DNA from: JACMQX01 sp044225675
Lineage (GTDB): Bacteria; Pseudomonadota; Gammaproteobacteria; Burkholderiales; Burkholderiaceae_C
DNA length: 64,000 nucleotides
Direction: 5' to 3'
Assembly (NCBI GenBank): GCA_044225675.1
Contig: JBGAIH010000015.1
Coordinates: 52,287-116,286, forward strand
The position numbers and the translations under genes are program-made. Below the pieces are notes generated by a model, which did no database searches, was not told where the DNA came from, and saw nothing but the letters and a program-made list of their open reading frames with translations. How positions within the stretch are numbered: position 1 is the stretch's first letter; each line of letters starts with the position of its first letter. Shown in pieces: positions 17,944 through 26,262 of this stretch.

Positions 17944-17965
17944 GGTTACCAACCGGTTACATCAA
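17944..17965. promoter_or_regulatory. Tandem GGTTAC repeats upstream of fba
   Basis: GGTTACCAACC (17944-17954) is followed directly by GGTTACATCAA (17955-17965), two GGTTAC cores 11 bp apart, i.e. about one helical turn. They end about 21 bp before the fba start in a 55-bp gap, so they would overlap the core promoter or leader. The core is shared with the pyk and lipoprotein upstream regions. Confidence 0.45.
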
Positions 17966-17986
17966 CTCACCCTGGGGATTTCCAAG

Positions 17987-19051
17987 ATGGCACTCGTCTC
18001 GATGCGCGAGCTGCTGGACCATGCCGCCGAAAACGGCTATGGCATTCCGGCTTTCAACGTCAACAACCTCGAACAGGTGCAGGCCGTCATGGAGGCCGCC
18101 AAGGAAACGGGAGCGCCGGTCATCCTGCAGGCCAGTGCAGGTGCGCGCAAGTATGCGGGCGAGCCCTTCATCAAGCACCTGATCCTGGCGGCCATCGAGG
18201 CCTATCCGAACATTCCTCTGGTGATGCACCAGGACCACGGCCAGAGCCCCGACGTCTGCCAGGGCGCGATCAACCTGGGCTTCTCGTCCGTCATGATGGA
18301 CGGCTCGCTGGAGGCCGACGGCAAAACGATTGCCAGCTACGACTACAACGTCGACGTCACCCGCAAGGTCGTGGACATGGCGCACAAGCTGGGCGTCACC
18401 GTCGAGGGCGAACTCGGCTGCCTGGGCAGCCTGGAGACCATGAAGGGCGACAAGGAAGACGGCCACGGCACCGACGCCACCATGACGCGCGAGCAGCTGC
18501 TGACCGACCCCGAGCAGGCCGCCGACTTCGTCAAGCGCACGCAGCTCGATGCGCTGGCCATCGCCATCGGCACCAGCCACGGCGCCTACAAGTTCACCCG
18601 CAAGCCCACCGGTGACATCCTGGCGATCGACCGCATCAAGGAGATCAACCGCCGCATCCCCAACACCCACCTCGTGATGCACGGCTCCAGCAGCGTGCCG
18701 CAGGAGCTGCTGGCCATCATTCGCCAGTACGGCGGCAACATGAAGGAAACCTACGGCGTGCCGGTCGAGGAAATCCAGCACGCGATCAAGTACGGCGTGC
18801 GCAAGATCAACATCGACACCGACATCCGCCTGGCCATGACCGGCGCGGTGCGCAAGTTCCTCGCCGAGAGCCCCGAGAAGTTCGACGCCCGCGAATGGCT
18901 CAAGCCGGCCCGCGAAGCCGCCAAGGCCATCTGCAAGCAGCGCTACATCGAGTTCGGCTGCGAAGGCCAGGCCGGCAAGATCAAGGGCCGCAGCCTGCAG
19001 GTGGTGGCCGGTCAGTACGCCAAGGGCGAACTCGCGCAGGTCGTTCACTGA
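17987..19051 (+). CDS. fba: Class II fructose-bisphosphate aldolase
   Basis: The 354-residue enzyme cleaves or forms fructose 1,6-bisphosphate using zinc. It starts MALVSMRELLDHAAENGYGIPAFNVNN and shows the zinc site with H81 and D83 in VMHQDHGQS, the GELG loop, a second His in IGTSHGAYK and a third in VMHGSSS, with NIDTD near the end of the barrel. Insertions place it with the Calvin-cycle type (FbaA/CbbA) of class II aldolases. No other Calvin gene is present, so glycolysis/gluconeogenesis is the safe role. GGGGA lies about ten bases before the ATG. Confidence 0.96.
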   Translation: MALVSMRELLDHAAENGYGIPAFNVNNLEQVQAVMEAAKETGAPVILQASAGARKYAGEPFIKHLILAAIEAYPNIPLVMHQDHGQSPDVCQGAINLGFSSVMMDGSLEADGKTIASYDYNVDVTRKVVDMAHKLGVTVEGELGCLGSLETMKGDKEDGHGTDATMTREQLLTDPEQAADFVKRTQLDALAIAIGTSHGAYKFTRKPTGDILAIDRIKEINRRIPNTHLVMHGSSSVPQELLAIIRQYGGNMKETYGVPVEEIQHAIKYGVRKINIDTDIRLAMTGAVRKFLAESPEKFDAREWLKPAREAAKAICKQRYIEFGCEGQAGKIKGRSLQVVAGQYAKGELAQVVH

Positions 19052-19191
19052 GCGGCAGGCGGCCGCCGCCGCCGCATGCCGCCACCTGGCCGCGCGGGCT
19101 CGTGCCACCGTTCGGGTCGTTGCGCCGAGCGGTCGCTTCGGACGTGGCCCCGAAGGCTGCGCGGCCCGTCCGAACGGGTGCATAATTCCGG

Positions 19192-19212
19192 CATACACAT
19201 GAAAGGTGTATG
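19192..19212. promoter_or_regulatory. Inverted repeat at the vapB start, probable autoregulatory operator
   Basis: CATACAC (19192-19198) and GTGTATG (19206-19212) form a 7-bp inverted repeat with a 7-bp spacer, ending one base before the vapB ATG. A -10-like CATAAT lies at 19181-19186. Antitoxin-toxin complexes of the VapBC type usually repress by binding such palindromes. Confidence 0.55.
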
Positions 19213-19213
19213 A

Positions 19214-19510
19214 ATGAGCACCCGAACCAACATCGTGCTGGATGACGACCTCGTGGCGCAGGCCATGGCCCGCGCCGGCGTCAAGACCAAGAAGGCGGCC
19301 GTCGAGGCCGCCTTGCGCGCCTTCGTGCGCAAGCCCGACTATTCCGGCCTGCTGGCCCTGGCCGGCACCGGCGTGATCGCCGATGGCTACGACCCGAAGG
19401 CGGCTGCGCCGGGCGGCTATGGCGCTGCCGCCGCGCTGGCGTCGGAGCCCGTGCCCGCGTATGCCGGCGCGCCGCGTCCGGCGCGGCGCCGGGCGTCTGT
19501 CCGCAAATGA
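19214..19510 (+). CDS. vapB: VapB-type antitoxin
   Basis: This 98-residue protein opens MSTRTNIVLDDDLVAQAMARAG with K-KAAVEAALRAFV, the standard pattern of VapB antitoxins that bind DNA as dimers and block the cognate PIN-domain toxin. The C-terminal half is an unusual Ala/Pro/Gly/Arg-rich tail (about residues 55-98) where the toxin-neutralising segment normally lies; most of the tail may be disordered. It precedes vapC by 10 bp. The pair sits between fba and purC. Confidence 0.85.
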   Translation: MSTRTNIVLDDDLVAQAMARAGVKTKKAAVEAALRAFVRKPDYSGLLALAGTGVIADGYDPKAAAPGGYGAAAALASEPVPAYAGAPRPARRRASVRK

Positions 19511-19520
19511 TCGCCGACGC

Positions 19521-19916
19521 ATGATTGCCGACTCCTCCGCCTGGATCGAGATGCTGCGGGCCACCGGCTCACGGGCCGACCTGCGGCTGCGCCAGGCCTT
19601 GCAACGCGGCTCGCGGCTGCTGATGCCGGCCGTGGTGTACCAGGAGGTGCTGCAGGGCGCGGCCGACGTGCGCCAATTCATGCACCTTCAGGCCCAGCTC
19701 GACCATGTGCCGCGCTTCGAGCCCGAGGACGCGCACGAGACCGCCCGCCAGGCCGCGCTGCTGTACGCCCGCTGCCGCTGGCAGGGCATGACGCTGCGCA
19801 GCGCCAACGACTGCCTCATCGCCGCCTGCGCCATCGAGGCGGGCGAGCCGCTGCTGCACGCCGACCGGGACTTCGACCGGATCGCCACCCTTGAACCCCA
19901 ACTCCAGATCGCATGA
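19521..19916 (+). CDS. vapC: VapC toxin, PIN-domain ribonuclease
   Basis: This 131-residue PIN-domain protein keeps the acidic residues of the metal site: D4 in MIADSSAWIE, E42 in YQEVLQG, D97 in SANDCLIAA and D115/D117 in HADRDFDRIA. VapC toxins cut tRNA or rRNA when freed from VapB. All catalytic acids are present, so it should be active. Its stop overlaps the purC start (ATGA), so purC translation is probably coupled to the toxin gene. The frame is open upstream, but ATG 19521 gives the correct PIN N-terminus. Confidence 0.9.
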   Translation: MIADSSAWIEMLRATGSRADLRLRQALQRGSRLLMPAVVYQEVLQGAADVRQFMHLQAQLDHVPRFEPEDAHETARQAALLYARCRWQGMTLRSANDCLIAACAIEAGEPLLHADRDFDRIATLEPQLQIA

Positions 19917-20809
19917 CCTCCGCACTCCACACTTCCGCCCTGACTTCGCTGCCCCTGCTCGCCCGGGGCAAGGTCCGCGACAACTACGCCGTCGGCGATG
20001 ACCGCATCCTCATGGTCGCGAGCGACCGGCTGTCGGCCTTCGACGTGATCATGGGCGAGCCGATTCCCGGCAAGGGCGAGCTGCTCACCCGCATGGCGCT
20101 GTTCTGGTTCGGCAAGCTCGGCCACGTCTGCCCGAACCACCTCACCGGCGAGGCGCCCGAGAGCGTGGTGACGCCGCAGGAGGTGCCGCAGGTGCAGGGC
20201 CGCTCGATGCTGGTCAAGCGTCTGAAGCCCATCATGGTCGAGGCGGTGGTGCGCGGCTACCTGGCCGGCAGCGGCTGGAAGGAGTACCAGCAGTCGCAGT
20301 CGGTCTGCGGCGTGCCGCTGCCGCCTGGCCTGCGCAACGCCAGCAAGCTGCCCGAGCCGATCTTCACGCCGGCGGCCAAGGCCGAGGCCGGCGAGCATGA
20401 CGAGAACATCAGCTACGAGGAGGTCGTGCAGCGCATCGGCCCCGACCTGGCCGCGCGCATCCGCGAGATCAGCATCCGCCTCTACGCCGAAGCCGCGCAG
20501 ATCGCCCTGGCCAAGGGCATCATCATTGCCGACACCAAGTTCGAGTTCGGGCTGGACCGCGACGGCACGCTGGTGCTGATGGACGAAGTGCTCACGCCCG
20601 ACTCGTCGCGCTTCTGGCCGGTCGAGGGCTATGCCGAAGGCGGCAACCCGCCGAGTTACGACAAGCAGTTCGTGCGCGACTGGCTGGAGGCCGTCCGCAT
20701 CAACGGCAAGCCCTGGGACAAGACGCCCCCCGCGCCGCGCCTGCCGCGCGAGGTGGTGGACAAGACGGCTGCCAAGTACCGCGAGGCGCTCGACCGGCTG
20801 CTCGGCTGA
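19913..20809 (+). CDS. purC: SAICAR synthase (phosphoribosylaminoimidazole-succinocarboxamide synthase)
   Basis: This 298-residue enzyme joins aspartate to CAIR in purine synthesis. Motifs: LLARGKVRDNYAVG, ILMVASDRLSAFDVIMGEPIPGKG, VRGYLAGSGWKEYQ, ADTKFEFG and DEVLTPDSSRFWP. The length suits the ~300-residue bacterial/yeast-like form. It overlaps vapC by four bases and has no promoter of its own in between, so its expression may run from the vapBC or fba promoter. purE and purK follow after a convergent thioredoxin gene. Confidence 0.97.
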   Translation: MTSALHTSALTSLPLLARGKVRDNYAVGDDRILMVASDRLSAFDVIMGEPIPGKGELLTRMALFWFGKLGHVCPNHLTGEAPESVVTPQEVPQVQGRSMLVKRLKPIMVEAVVRGYLAGSGWKEYQQSQSVCGVPLPPGLRNASKLPEPIFTPAAKAEAGEHDENISYEEVVQRIGPDLAARIREISIRLYAEAAQIALAKGIIIADTKFEFGLDRDGTLVLMDEVLTPDSSRFWPVEGYAEGGNPPSYDKQFVRDWLEAVRINGKPWDKTPPAPRLPREVVDKTAAKYREALDRLLG

Positions 20810-20827
20810 GGGCGGGGTGCGCCCGGG

Positions 20828-21718
20828 TCAGCTGAGCACGACGCTGCTCAGGCGGCGGCGGTAGGTCGCCACCACGGGGTCATCCGGCGGAATCTGGCCG
20901 TCGGCCACCTTGGCCTTGGGCCGCTCGATCAGGTCGAGGATGGCGATGTAGGTCTTGCGCGCCAGGTCTTCGTTCCAGGACTTGTCGCGCATCAGGATCT
21001 CGAGCAGCTCGTCCATCGCGTCGGTCCAGCGGCCAGCGGCCGCCAGCCCCTGGGCCAGATCGAAGCGGGCGTCGAAGTCGCGCTTGTTGGCGGCGATGCG
21101 CGCCTGCAGCGCGTCGGCCGCCGCCAGCTGGGGCGCCCGCTCCAGGATGGCGATGAAGCGCTGCAGGCTGTCCAGGCGGCGCTCGGCCACGGCCTTGGAG
21201 GCCACCGGCGCAAAGGCCGTGCGGGCGTCGTCGAGCCGGCCGGCCTGCAGCAGCAGGCGTACGTAGTCGAAGCGCGCGTCGTCATTGGCCGGATCGGTCG
21301 CCACGGCGTGCTGGAGCTTCTCGAGCACGGCGGCCGGGTCGGCGCCTGCGGCATCGTCCGCAAGGGGCTCTTCGGGCGCTTCGGCTTCCACGGCGGGCGG
21401 CACGTGCTTGTCGAGGAACTCGCGCACCTTGCCTTCGGGCAGGGCGCCCATGAAGCCGTCCACCGGCTGGCCGTTCATCAGGAGGACGCAGGTCGGGATG
21501 CTGCGGATGCCGAAGGCGGCGGCCAGCTGCTGCTCCTGGTCGGAGTCGATCTTCACGAGCTTGAAGCGGCCTTCATAGGCCGTTTCAAGCTTTTCGAGGA
21601 TGGGACCGAGCGTCTTGCAGGGGCCGCACCAGGGCGCCCAGAAATCGACCAGCACGGGCGTGGTCATGGAGGCGGCAATCACCTCGGCTTCGAAGTTTTC
21701 TACAGTGACGTCGATCAT
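20828..21718 (-). CDS. Thioredoxin-TPR co-chaperone (CnoX/YbbN-like)
   Basis: This 296-residue protein has an N-terminal thioredoxin domain with an intact WCGPC (C31/C34) and cis-Pro segment (RSIPT), then tandem TPR-like helical repeats from about residue 125. This is the CnoX/YbbN architecture, a redox-linked holdase that hands clients to GroEL or DnaK. E. coli CnoX has SXXC instead of CXXC, so this version should be redox-active. It lies on the opposite strand between purC and purE, convergent with purC and divergent from purE. Confidence 0.9.
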   Translation of the reverse strand: MIDVTVENFEAEVIAASMTTPVLVDFWAPWCGPCKTLGPILEKLETAYEGRFKLVKIDSDQEQQLAAAFGIRSIPTCVLLMNGQPVDGFMGALPEGKVREFLDKHVPPAVEAEAPEEPLADDAAGADPAAVLEKLQHAVATDPANDDARFDYVRLLLQAGRLDDARTAFAPVASKAVAERRLDSLQRFIAILERAPQLAAADALQARIAANKRDFDARFDLAQGLAAAGRWTDAMDELLEILMRDKSWNEDLARKTYIAILDLIERPKAKVADGQIPPDDPVVATYRRRLSSVVLS

Positions 21719-21800
21719 GGCGGGGTAACTCGGGGTGAAAACGTAAAATTCAATTCCTGAAAGCTTCGGGCAGCGCCGCTGCCTCCAACCCGAGCCACTT

Positions 21801-22292
21801 ATGACTCAAGCCCTCATCGGCGTCGTGATGGGGTCCAGTTCCGACTGGGACACCCTGCAGCACGCAGTCCAGATTCTCCAACAGTTCGGGATCGCGCACG
21901 AGGCGCGGGTGGTTTCGGCCCACCGGATGCCGGACGACATGTTCGCCTATGCCGAGGCGGCCGCCGGCCGCGGCCTGCGCGCGATCATTGCGGGCGCAGG
22001 CGGCGCGGCCCATCTGCCGGGCATGCTGGCGGCCAAGACCACGGTGCCGGTGCTCGGTGTGCCCGTCGCTTCGCGTCACCTGCAGGGGGTGGATTCGCTG
22101 CACAGCATCGTGCAGATGCCCAAGGGCATTCCCGTGGCCACCTTTGCCATCGGCACGGCCGGCGCCGCCAATGCCGCGCTGTTCGCCGTGGCGCTGCTGG
22201 CATCGGGCGACCCGGCGCTGCGCGAACGCCTGGAGGCCTTCCGGCGTGAGCAGACCGAGGCGGCGCGCAACATGACGCTGCCCCCGGCATGA
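21801..22292 (+). CDS. purE: N5-carboxyaminoimidazole ribonucleotide mutase
   Basis: This 163-residue PurE converts N5-CAIR to CAIR. Seen are the signature VVMGSSSDWDT, the VVSAHRMPDDM loop with the catalytic His, IIAGAGGAAHLPGMLAAKT and PVLGVPV. Length is normal for class I PurE. It overlaps purK by four bases (ATGA), so the two sequential enzymes are cotranslated. The upstream 82 bp to the divergent thioredoxin gene must hold its promoter. Confidence 0.97.
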   Translation: MTQALIGVVMGSSSDWDTLQHAVQILQQFGIAHEARVVSAHRMPDDMFAYAEAAAGRGLRAIIAGAGGAAHLPGMLAAKTTVPVLGVPVASRHLQGVDSLHSIVQMPKGIPVATFAIGTAGAANAALFAVALLASGDPALRERLEAFRREQTEAARNMTLPPA

Positions 22293-23482
22293 GCGGCGGC
22301 ACTTCCGGCGTGATCCTGCCCGGCGCCACGCTGGGTGTGATGGGGGGCGGCCAGCTCGGCCGCATGTTCGTCCACGCGGCTCAGCAGATGGGTTACTTCA
22401 CCGCCGTGCTCGACCCGGACGCGACGAGTCCCGCAGGGCTCGTGAGCCATCACCACGTGCAGACCGGCTACGAGGACGCCGCCGGCCTCGCGCAGCTGGC
22501 GCAGCTGAGTGCGGCCGTCACCACCGAATTCGAAAACGTGCCGGCCGCCGCATTGGCCGCACTGGCCGAGACCCGCCCCGTGGCGCCGGCCGCACAGGCC
22601 GTGGCCGTGGCGCAGGACCGGGCCCGGGAGAAGGCGCACTTCGACCGCTGCGGCGTGCCCTGCGCGCCCTATGCGGTGATCGAGTCGGCCGCACAGCTTG
22701 AGGCGGTCGACGCAGCGCTGCTGCCGGGCATTCTCAAGACCGCGCGCATGGGCTACGACGGCAAGGGGCAGATCCGGGTGACCACCCGCGAGCAACTGGC
22801 CGCCGCCTGGCGGGAGCTGCGCCAGGTGCCCTGCGTGCTTGAGCAGATGCTGCCACTCGCGGCCGAGTGCTCGGTCATCGTGGCGCGCGGACGTGACGGC
22901 CGGATGGTGGACTTTCCGGTGCAGTTGAACCTGCACCGCGACGGCATTCTGGCGGTCACCCAGGTGTATGAGGGCAATCTGCCGCCAGCGCAGGCCGCTG
23001 CCGTGGTGGCGGCCGCGCGATCCATTGCCGAGGGGCTGGCCTACGTCGGCGTGCTGTGCGTCGAGTTCTTCCTGCTGGGCGACGGCAGCTGGGTCGTCAA
23101 CGAGATGGCGCCGCGCCCGCACAACAGCGGGCACTACACGATGGACGCCTGCGACGTGTCGCAGTTCGACCTGCAGGTGCGAACGCTCGCCGGCCTGCCG
23201 CTCATGCAGCCGCGCCAGCACAGCCCGGCCATCATGCTCAACCTGCTGGGCGATCTCTGGTTCGATGCCAACGGTGTGCGTGCGCAGCCTTCGGCGCAGC
23301 CGGTGACGCCGCCCTGGGACCGCGTGCTCGCGCTGCCCGGCACCCAGTTGCACCTCTACGGCAAGCACGAGGCGCGCAAGGGCCGCAAGATGGGGCACCT
23401 CAACGTCACGGCGGCCACGCCGCAGGCGGTGCGCGAGGTGGCGCTGGAGGCGGCGCGCCTGCTCGGCATCGCGCCGTTCTGA
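22289..23482 (+). CDS. purK: N5-carboxyaminoimidazole ribonucleotide synthase
   Basis: This 397-residue ATP-grasp enzyme makes N5-CAIR from AIR, bicarbonate and ATP, the step before PurE. Motifs: TLGVMGGGQLGRMF, TTEFENVP, ILKTARMGYDGKGQ, LEQMLPLAAECSVIVARG, VNEMAPRPHNSGHYTMDAC and LYGKHEARKGRKMGH. All ATP-grasp elements are present. It overlaps purE upstream and is followed 12 bp later by the tsaC/sua5 gene. Confidence 0.97.
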   Translation: MSGGTSGVILPGATLGVMGGGQLGRMFVHAAQQMGYFTAVLDPDATSPAGLVSHHHVQTGYEDAAGLAQLAQLSAAVTTEFENVPAAALAALAETRPVAPAAQAVAVAQDRAREKAHFDRCGVPCAPYAVIESAAQLEAVDAALLPGILKTARMGYDGKGQIRVTTREQLAAAWRELRQVPCVLEQMLPLAAECSVIVARGRDGRMVDFPVQLNLHRDGILAVTQVYEGNLPPAQAAAVVAAARSIAEGLAYVGVLCVEFFLLGDGSWVVNEMAPRPHNSGHYTMDACDVSQFDLQVRTLAGLPLMQPRQHSPAIMLNLLGDLWFDANGVRAQPSAQPVTPPWDRVLALPGTQLHLYGKHEARKGRKMGHLNVTAATPQAVREVALEAARLLGIAPF

Positions 23483-23494
23483 GGGCGCAGCGCG

Positions 23495-24493
23495 ATGATT
23501 CTCGACGGGCGCGACGCCTCCAGCATCCAGCGCGCTGCCGCTGCGCTGGCCGCCGGCGAACTGGTGGGCCTGCCCACCGAGACGGTCTATGGCCTGGCCG
23601 CCGATGCGGCGAGCGACGCCGCCGTGGCGAAGATCTTCACCGCCAAGGGCCGGCCGACCGATCATCCGCTGATCGTGCACGTGGCCGACGCGCGGGACGT
23701 GCCCTTCTTCGCGGCGCAGGTGCCCGCTTTCGCGCAGAAGCTCATCGACAGCTTCTGGCCCGGCCCGCTCACGCTCATCCTGACCCGGCGCGACGGCGTG
23801 GCAACGGCGAGTGCGGCGGGGCAGGCGTCCATCGGCCTGCGTTGCCCGTCCCATCCGGTGGCGCGCGCGCTGCTTGAAGCCTGCCGCGCGCTGCCGGGTG
23901 GCGGCGTGCGCGGCGTGGCTGCGCCCAGCGCCAACCGGTTCGGCCGCGTCAGCCCGACCACGGCCGCCCACGTGATCGCCGAGTTCGGCGAGGGCCTGCT
24001 GGTGATCGACGGCGGCCCCTGCGACGTGGGCATCGAATCCACCATCATCGACTGCACCCGCGATGCGCCGGTGCTGCTGCGGCCGGGCGGCATCAGCCGA
24101 GCGCAGGTCGAAGCGGCCTGCGGACTGCCGGTGCTCTCGCGCGAGGAGGCGGCGGGCGAGGCGCCGCGCGCCTCGGGCACGCTCGAATCGCACTACGCGC
24201 CTGAGGCCAAGGTCCGGCTGATGGACGCGCGTGCGCTGCAGACGGCGCTCGACGTGCTGGGCCCCGACGCCGCCCACATCGCCATCTGGTCGCGGGTGAT
24301 CCTGCGCTCTCCTTCGGCACGCGTCATCCGCCGCCGCATGCCGGACGACGCGGCCGCCACGGCGCACCAGCTGTTCGCGGTGCTGCGCGAGTTCGACGCC
24401 CAGGGCGTGCGCCTCATCTGGGTGGAAGCGCCGCCCGACACCCCGGAGTGGGAGGGGGTACGCGACCGGCTGCAAAGGGCTTCTGCCGCCTAG
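23495..24493 (+). CDS. tsaC: L-threonylcarbamoyladenylate synthase (Sua5/YwlC type)
   Basis: The 332-residue protein has the YrdC domain (GELVGLPTETVYGLAADA, IFTAKGRPTDHPLIVHVAD, FWPGPLTLIL, GLRCPSHPVARALL, APSANRFGRVSPT) and a C-terminal Sua5 domain of about 110 residues (SHYAPEAKVRL), so it is the longer Sua5/YwlC form. It makes threonylcarbamoyl-AMP for the t6A37 modification of tRNA; tsaB lies 6 kb away. It follows purK by 12 bp and is probably in the same operon. Confidence 0.94.
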   Translation: MILDGRDASSIQRAAAALAAGELVGLPTETVYGLAADAASDAAVAKIFTAKGRPTDHPLIVHVADARDVPFFAAQVPAFAQKLIDSFWPGPLTLILTRRDGVATASAAGQASIGLRCPSHPVARALLEACRALPGGGVRGVAAPSANRFGRVSPTTAAHVIAEFGEGLLVIDGGPCDVGIESTIIDCTRDAPVLLRPGGISRAQVEAACGLPVLSREEAAGEAPRASGTLESHYAPEAKVRLMDARALQTALDVLGPDAAHIAIWSRVILRSPSARVIRRRMPDDAAATAHQLFAVLREFDAQGVRLIWVEAPPDTPEWEGVRDRLQRASAA

Positions 24494-24526
24494 TTAAACT
24501 ACTCGGCTCATGGATTGGAGATTTCA

Positions 24527-25477
24527 ATGACAGGACTCTGGTTGCGCCGCGCCTTCATGGCCGCTGCCTGCGCCTCTCTCGCCCTGGTGGCCGGGTGCGG
24601 CTCCAGCAGCGTTTATTCGGCGCTCAAGCCGGCCCGCTTCATCGGCTTCGGTGATGCCTTCTCGGATCTGGGCGCCGGCGGCGCGGGTCGCTACACGGTC
24701 AATGACACGTCCACCAACAACTGGACCCAGTTCGTCAGTTTCACCTACGGCGCCGGCATGAGCAGCCTCGCCGATGGCGGTACCAGCGGCGCCAAGGGCA
24801 ATGCCCGCATCACCGCTGCGGTCGACGCGGCCGGCGGCGCCGCGCCTGCGGTCACGCAGCAGATCAGCAACTACCTGGCAAGCGGCAGCTTCGGGCCCAA
24901 CGATGTGGTGCTCATGAACGGCGGCATCAGCGACATCGTCGTGCAGATGCAGGCCTTCACCTCCGGTGCGCAGTCGGAGGCAGCGCTCATTGCCAATGTC
25001 GAGCAGGCCGGCCGCGAGTTCGGTGCGCAGGTGCGCCGGCTGGTGAATGCCGGGGCCAAGTACGTGGTCGTCGCCGGCACCTATGACCTGGCCCGCACGC
25101 CCTGGGGTGCGACCACCGGCCAGTTCGATCTGCTGTCCCGGGTGAGCACACGCTTCAACGACGAACTGCTGCTGTCCATCGTCGACCTGGGCACCAACGT
25201 GCTGTACGTGGACGCGGCCTATTACTTCAACCTCGTGACGTCGAACGGTTCGAACTACAACTTCAGCAACGCCACCGATCCGGTCTGCACCAGCGTCGAC
25301 GCCGGCCCGGGCATCGGCATCGGCACGGGCCAGATCAACTCCTCGCAGTGCAACACCTCGACGCTGGCCAATGCCGACTACGAGAAGTTCGTCTTTGCCG
25401 ACCGCGTCTATCCCTCGCCCCACATGCACCGGCTGTTCGGCGAATACGCCTACAACCGCATGAAGCAGCGCTGGTGA
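24527..25477 (+). CDS. SGNH-fold lipoprotein lacking the catalytic residues
   Basis: This 316-residue lipoprotein (lipobox LVAGC, C24) is built like the GDSL/SGNH esterase encoded at 26263-27366. The hydrolase blocks align but the catalytic residues differ: block I reads FGDAFSDLG, with A44 in place of the nucleophile Ser; block III reads GGISD, with S135 for the oxyanion Asn; block V reads DRVYPSPHMH, with Tyr for the catalytic His, though H299 and H301 lie nearby. It is therefore probably not an esterase of the usual mechanism and may be a binding or structural protein. GGAG lies seven bases before ATG 24527. It follows tsaC by 33 bp and ends at a terminator. Confidence 0.8.
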   Translation: MTGLWLRRAFMAAACASLALVAGCGSSSVYSALKPARFIGFGDAFSDLGAGGAGRYTVNDTSTNNWTQFVSFTYGAGMSSLADGGTSGAKGNARITAAVDAAGGAAPAVTQQISNYLASGSFGPNDVVLMNGGISDIVVQMQAFTSGAQSEAALIANVEQAGREFGAQVRRLVNAGAKYVVVAGTYDLARTPWGATTGQFDLLSRVSTRFNDELLLSIVDLGTNVLYVDAAYYFNLVTSNGSNYNFSNATDPVCTSVDAGPGIGIGTGQINSSQCNTSTLANADYEKFVFADRVYPSPHMHRLFGEYAYNRMKQRW

Positions 25478-25517
25478 TCGGCGCCAGGCGCGGGGCAGGC
25501 CCCCGCACCCACGCAAC

Positions 25518-25548
25518 AAAAAAGCCGGCGCAGTGCGCCGGCTTTTTT
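25518..25548. terminator. Bidirectional intrinsic terminator
   Basis: An 8-bp GC stem (25524-25531 with 25535-25542) is flanked by six A on one side and six T on the other, between the convergent SGNH-like and ompW genes. It can stop transcription from both sides. Confidence 0.92.
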
Positions 25549-25565
25549 CTGGGTGGGGTGTGCCG

Positions 25566-26237
25566 TCAGAACCGGTAGCCGACGCCGATGCTCACCGTGA
25601 CCGGGTCGAGCTTGGCGTCCAGCGTCTGCCCCGTCGACAGCGTGGCGCGCGTCTTGATGTAGGTCTTGACGATGCTGCCGTCCACGAACCAGCGGTCGTT
25701 GATGTTGATCACCACGCCGGCCTGCAGCGAGAGCCCGAGCTTGGACTCCATCGACAGCGTCGTCGGCGTGGCCGGGGTGCCGCCGGTCAGCGCGCTCAGC
25801 GCGGCGGTGCTGCGGGCCTTGTAGAGCTTGGCGTAGGTCGGGCCGGCACCCAGGTAGGGCCGGATCTGGGCGTTCGGCTCCCCGAAGCGCCACTGCAGCA
25901 GGGCTGTCACCGGCAGCGCGCGCACCTCGCCGATCTTGCCCACGCCCTGGATCGCGCCCGCACCCGTGATGTCATGGGTGAAGGGCAGGGCCAGCGGCAC
26001 GTCCAGCGCCAGGTTGTTCGTCAGCATGTAGGTCACGCCGCCCGACAGCTGCGTGTCGTCCTGCACGTCGGCCTGGGTGCCTGGCAGGCTGGGGGCCGAG
26101 AGGTTGCCGCTGGTGACCTGCGGGTTGATGTTGGTGACGCCGGCGCGCACCGCCCAGCGGCCGGCGGTCTGCGCCTGCGCGGCGCCGGCCAGCGCCATCA
26201 GGGCGGCCAGCGTGGAAAGTCCGATGGATGTCTTCAT
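25566..26237 (-). CDS. ompW: OmpW family outer-membrane beta-barrel protein
   Basis: This 223-residue protein has a signal peptide ending AQA, then an eight-strand beta-barrel pattern of the OmpW family: WAVRAGVTNINP, LSGGVTYMLTNNLALDVPLALPFTHDI, TALLQWRFGEPNAQIRPYLGAGPTYAKL and the C-terminal strand ending in aromatic GVGYRF. OmpW-type barrels carry hydrophobic small molecules across the outer membrane. It is 25 bp downstream of an SGNH esterase gene and probably cotranscribed with it, behind a TetR-like operator. Confidence 0.93.
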   Translation of the reverse strand: MKTSIGLSTLAALMALAGAAQAQTAGRWAVRAGVTNINPQVTSGNLSAPSLPGTQADVQDDTQLSGGVTYMLTNNLALDVPLALPFTHDITGAGAIQGVGKIGEVRALPVTALLQWRFGEPNAQIRPYLGAGPTYAKLYKARSTAALSALTGGTPATPTTLSMESKLGLSLQAGVVININDRWFVDGSIVKTYIKTRATLSTGQTLDAKLDPVTVSIGVGYRF

Positions 26238-26262
26238 GGTGGTGTCCTCGTCGGTTCCGGGA

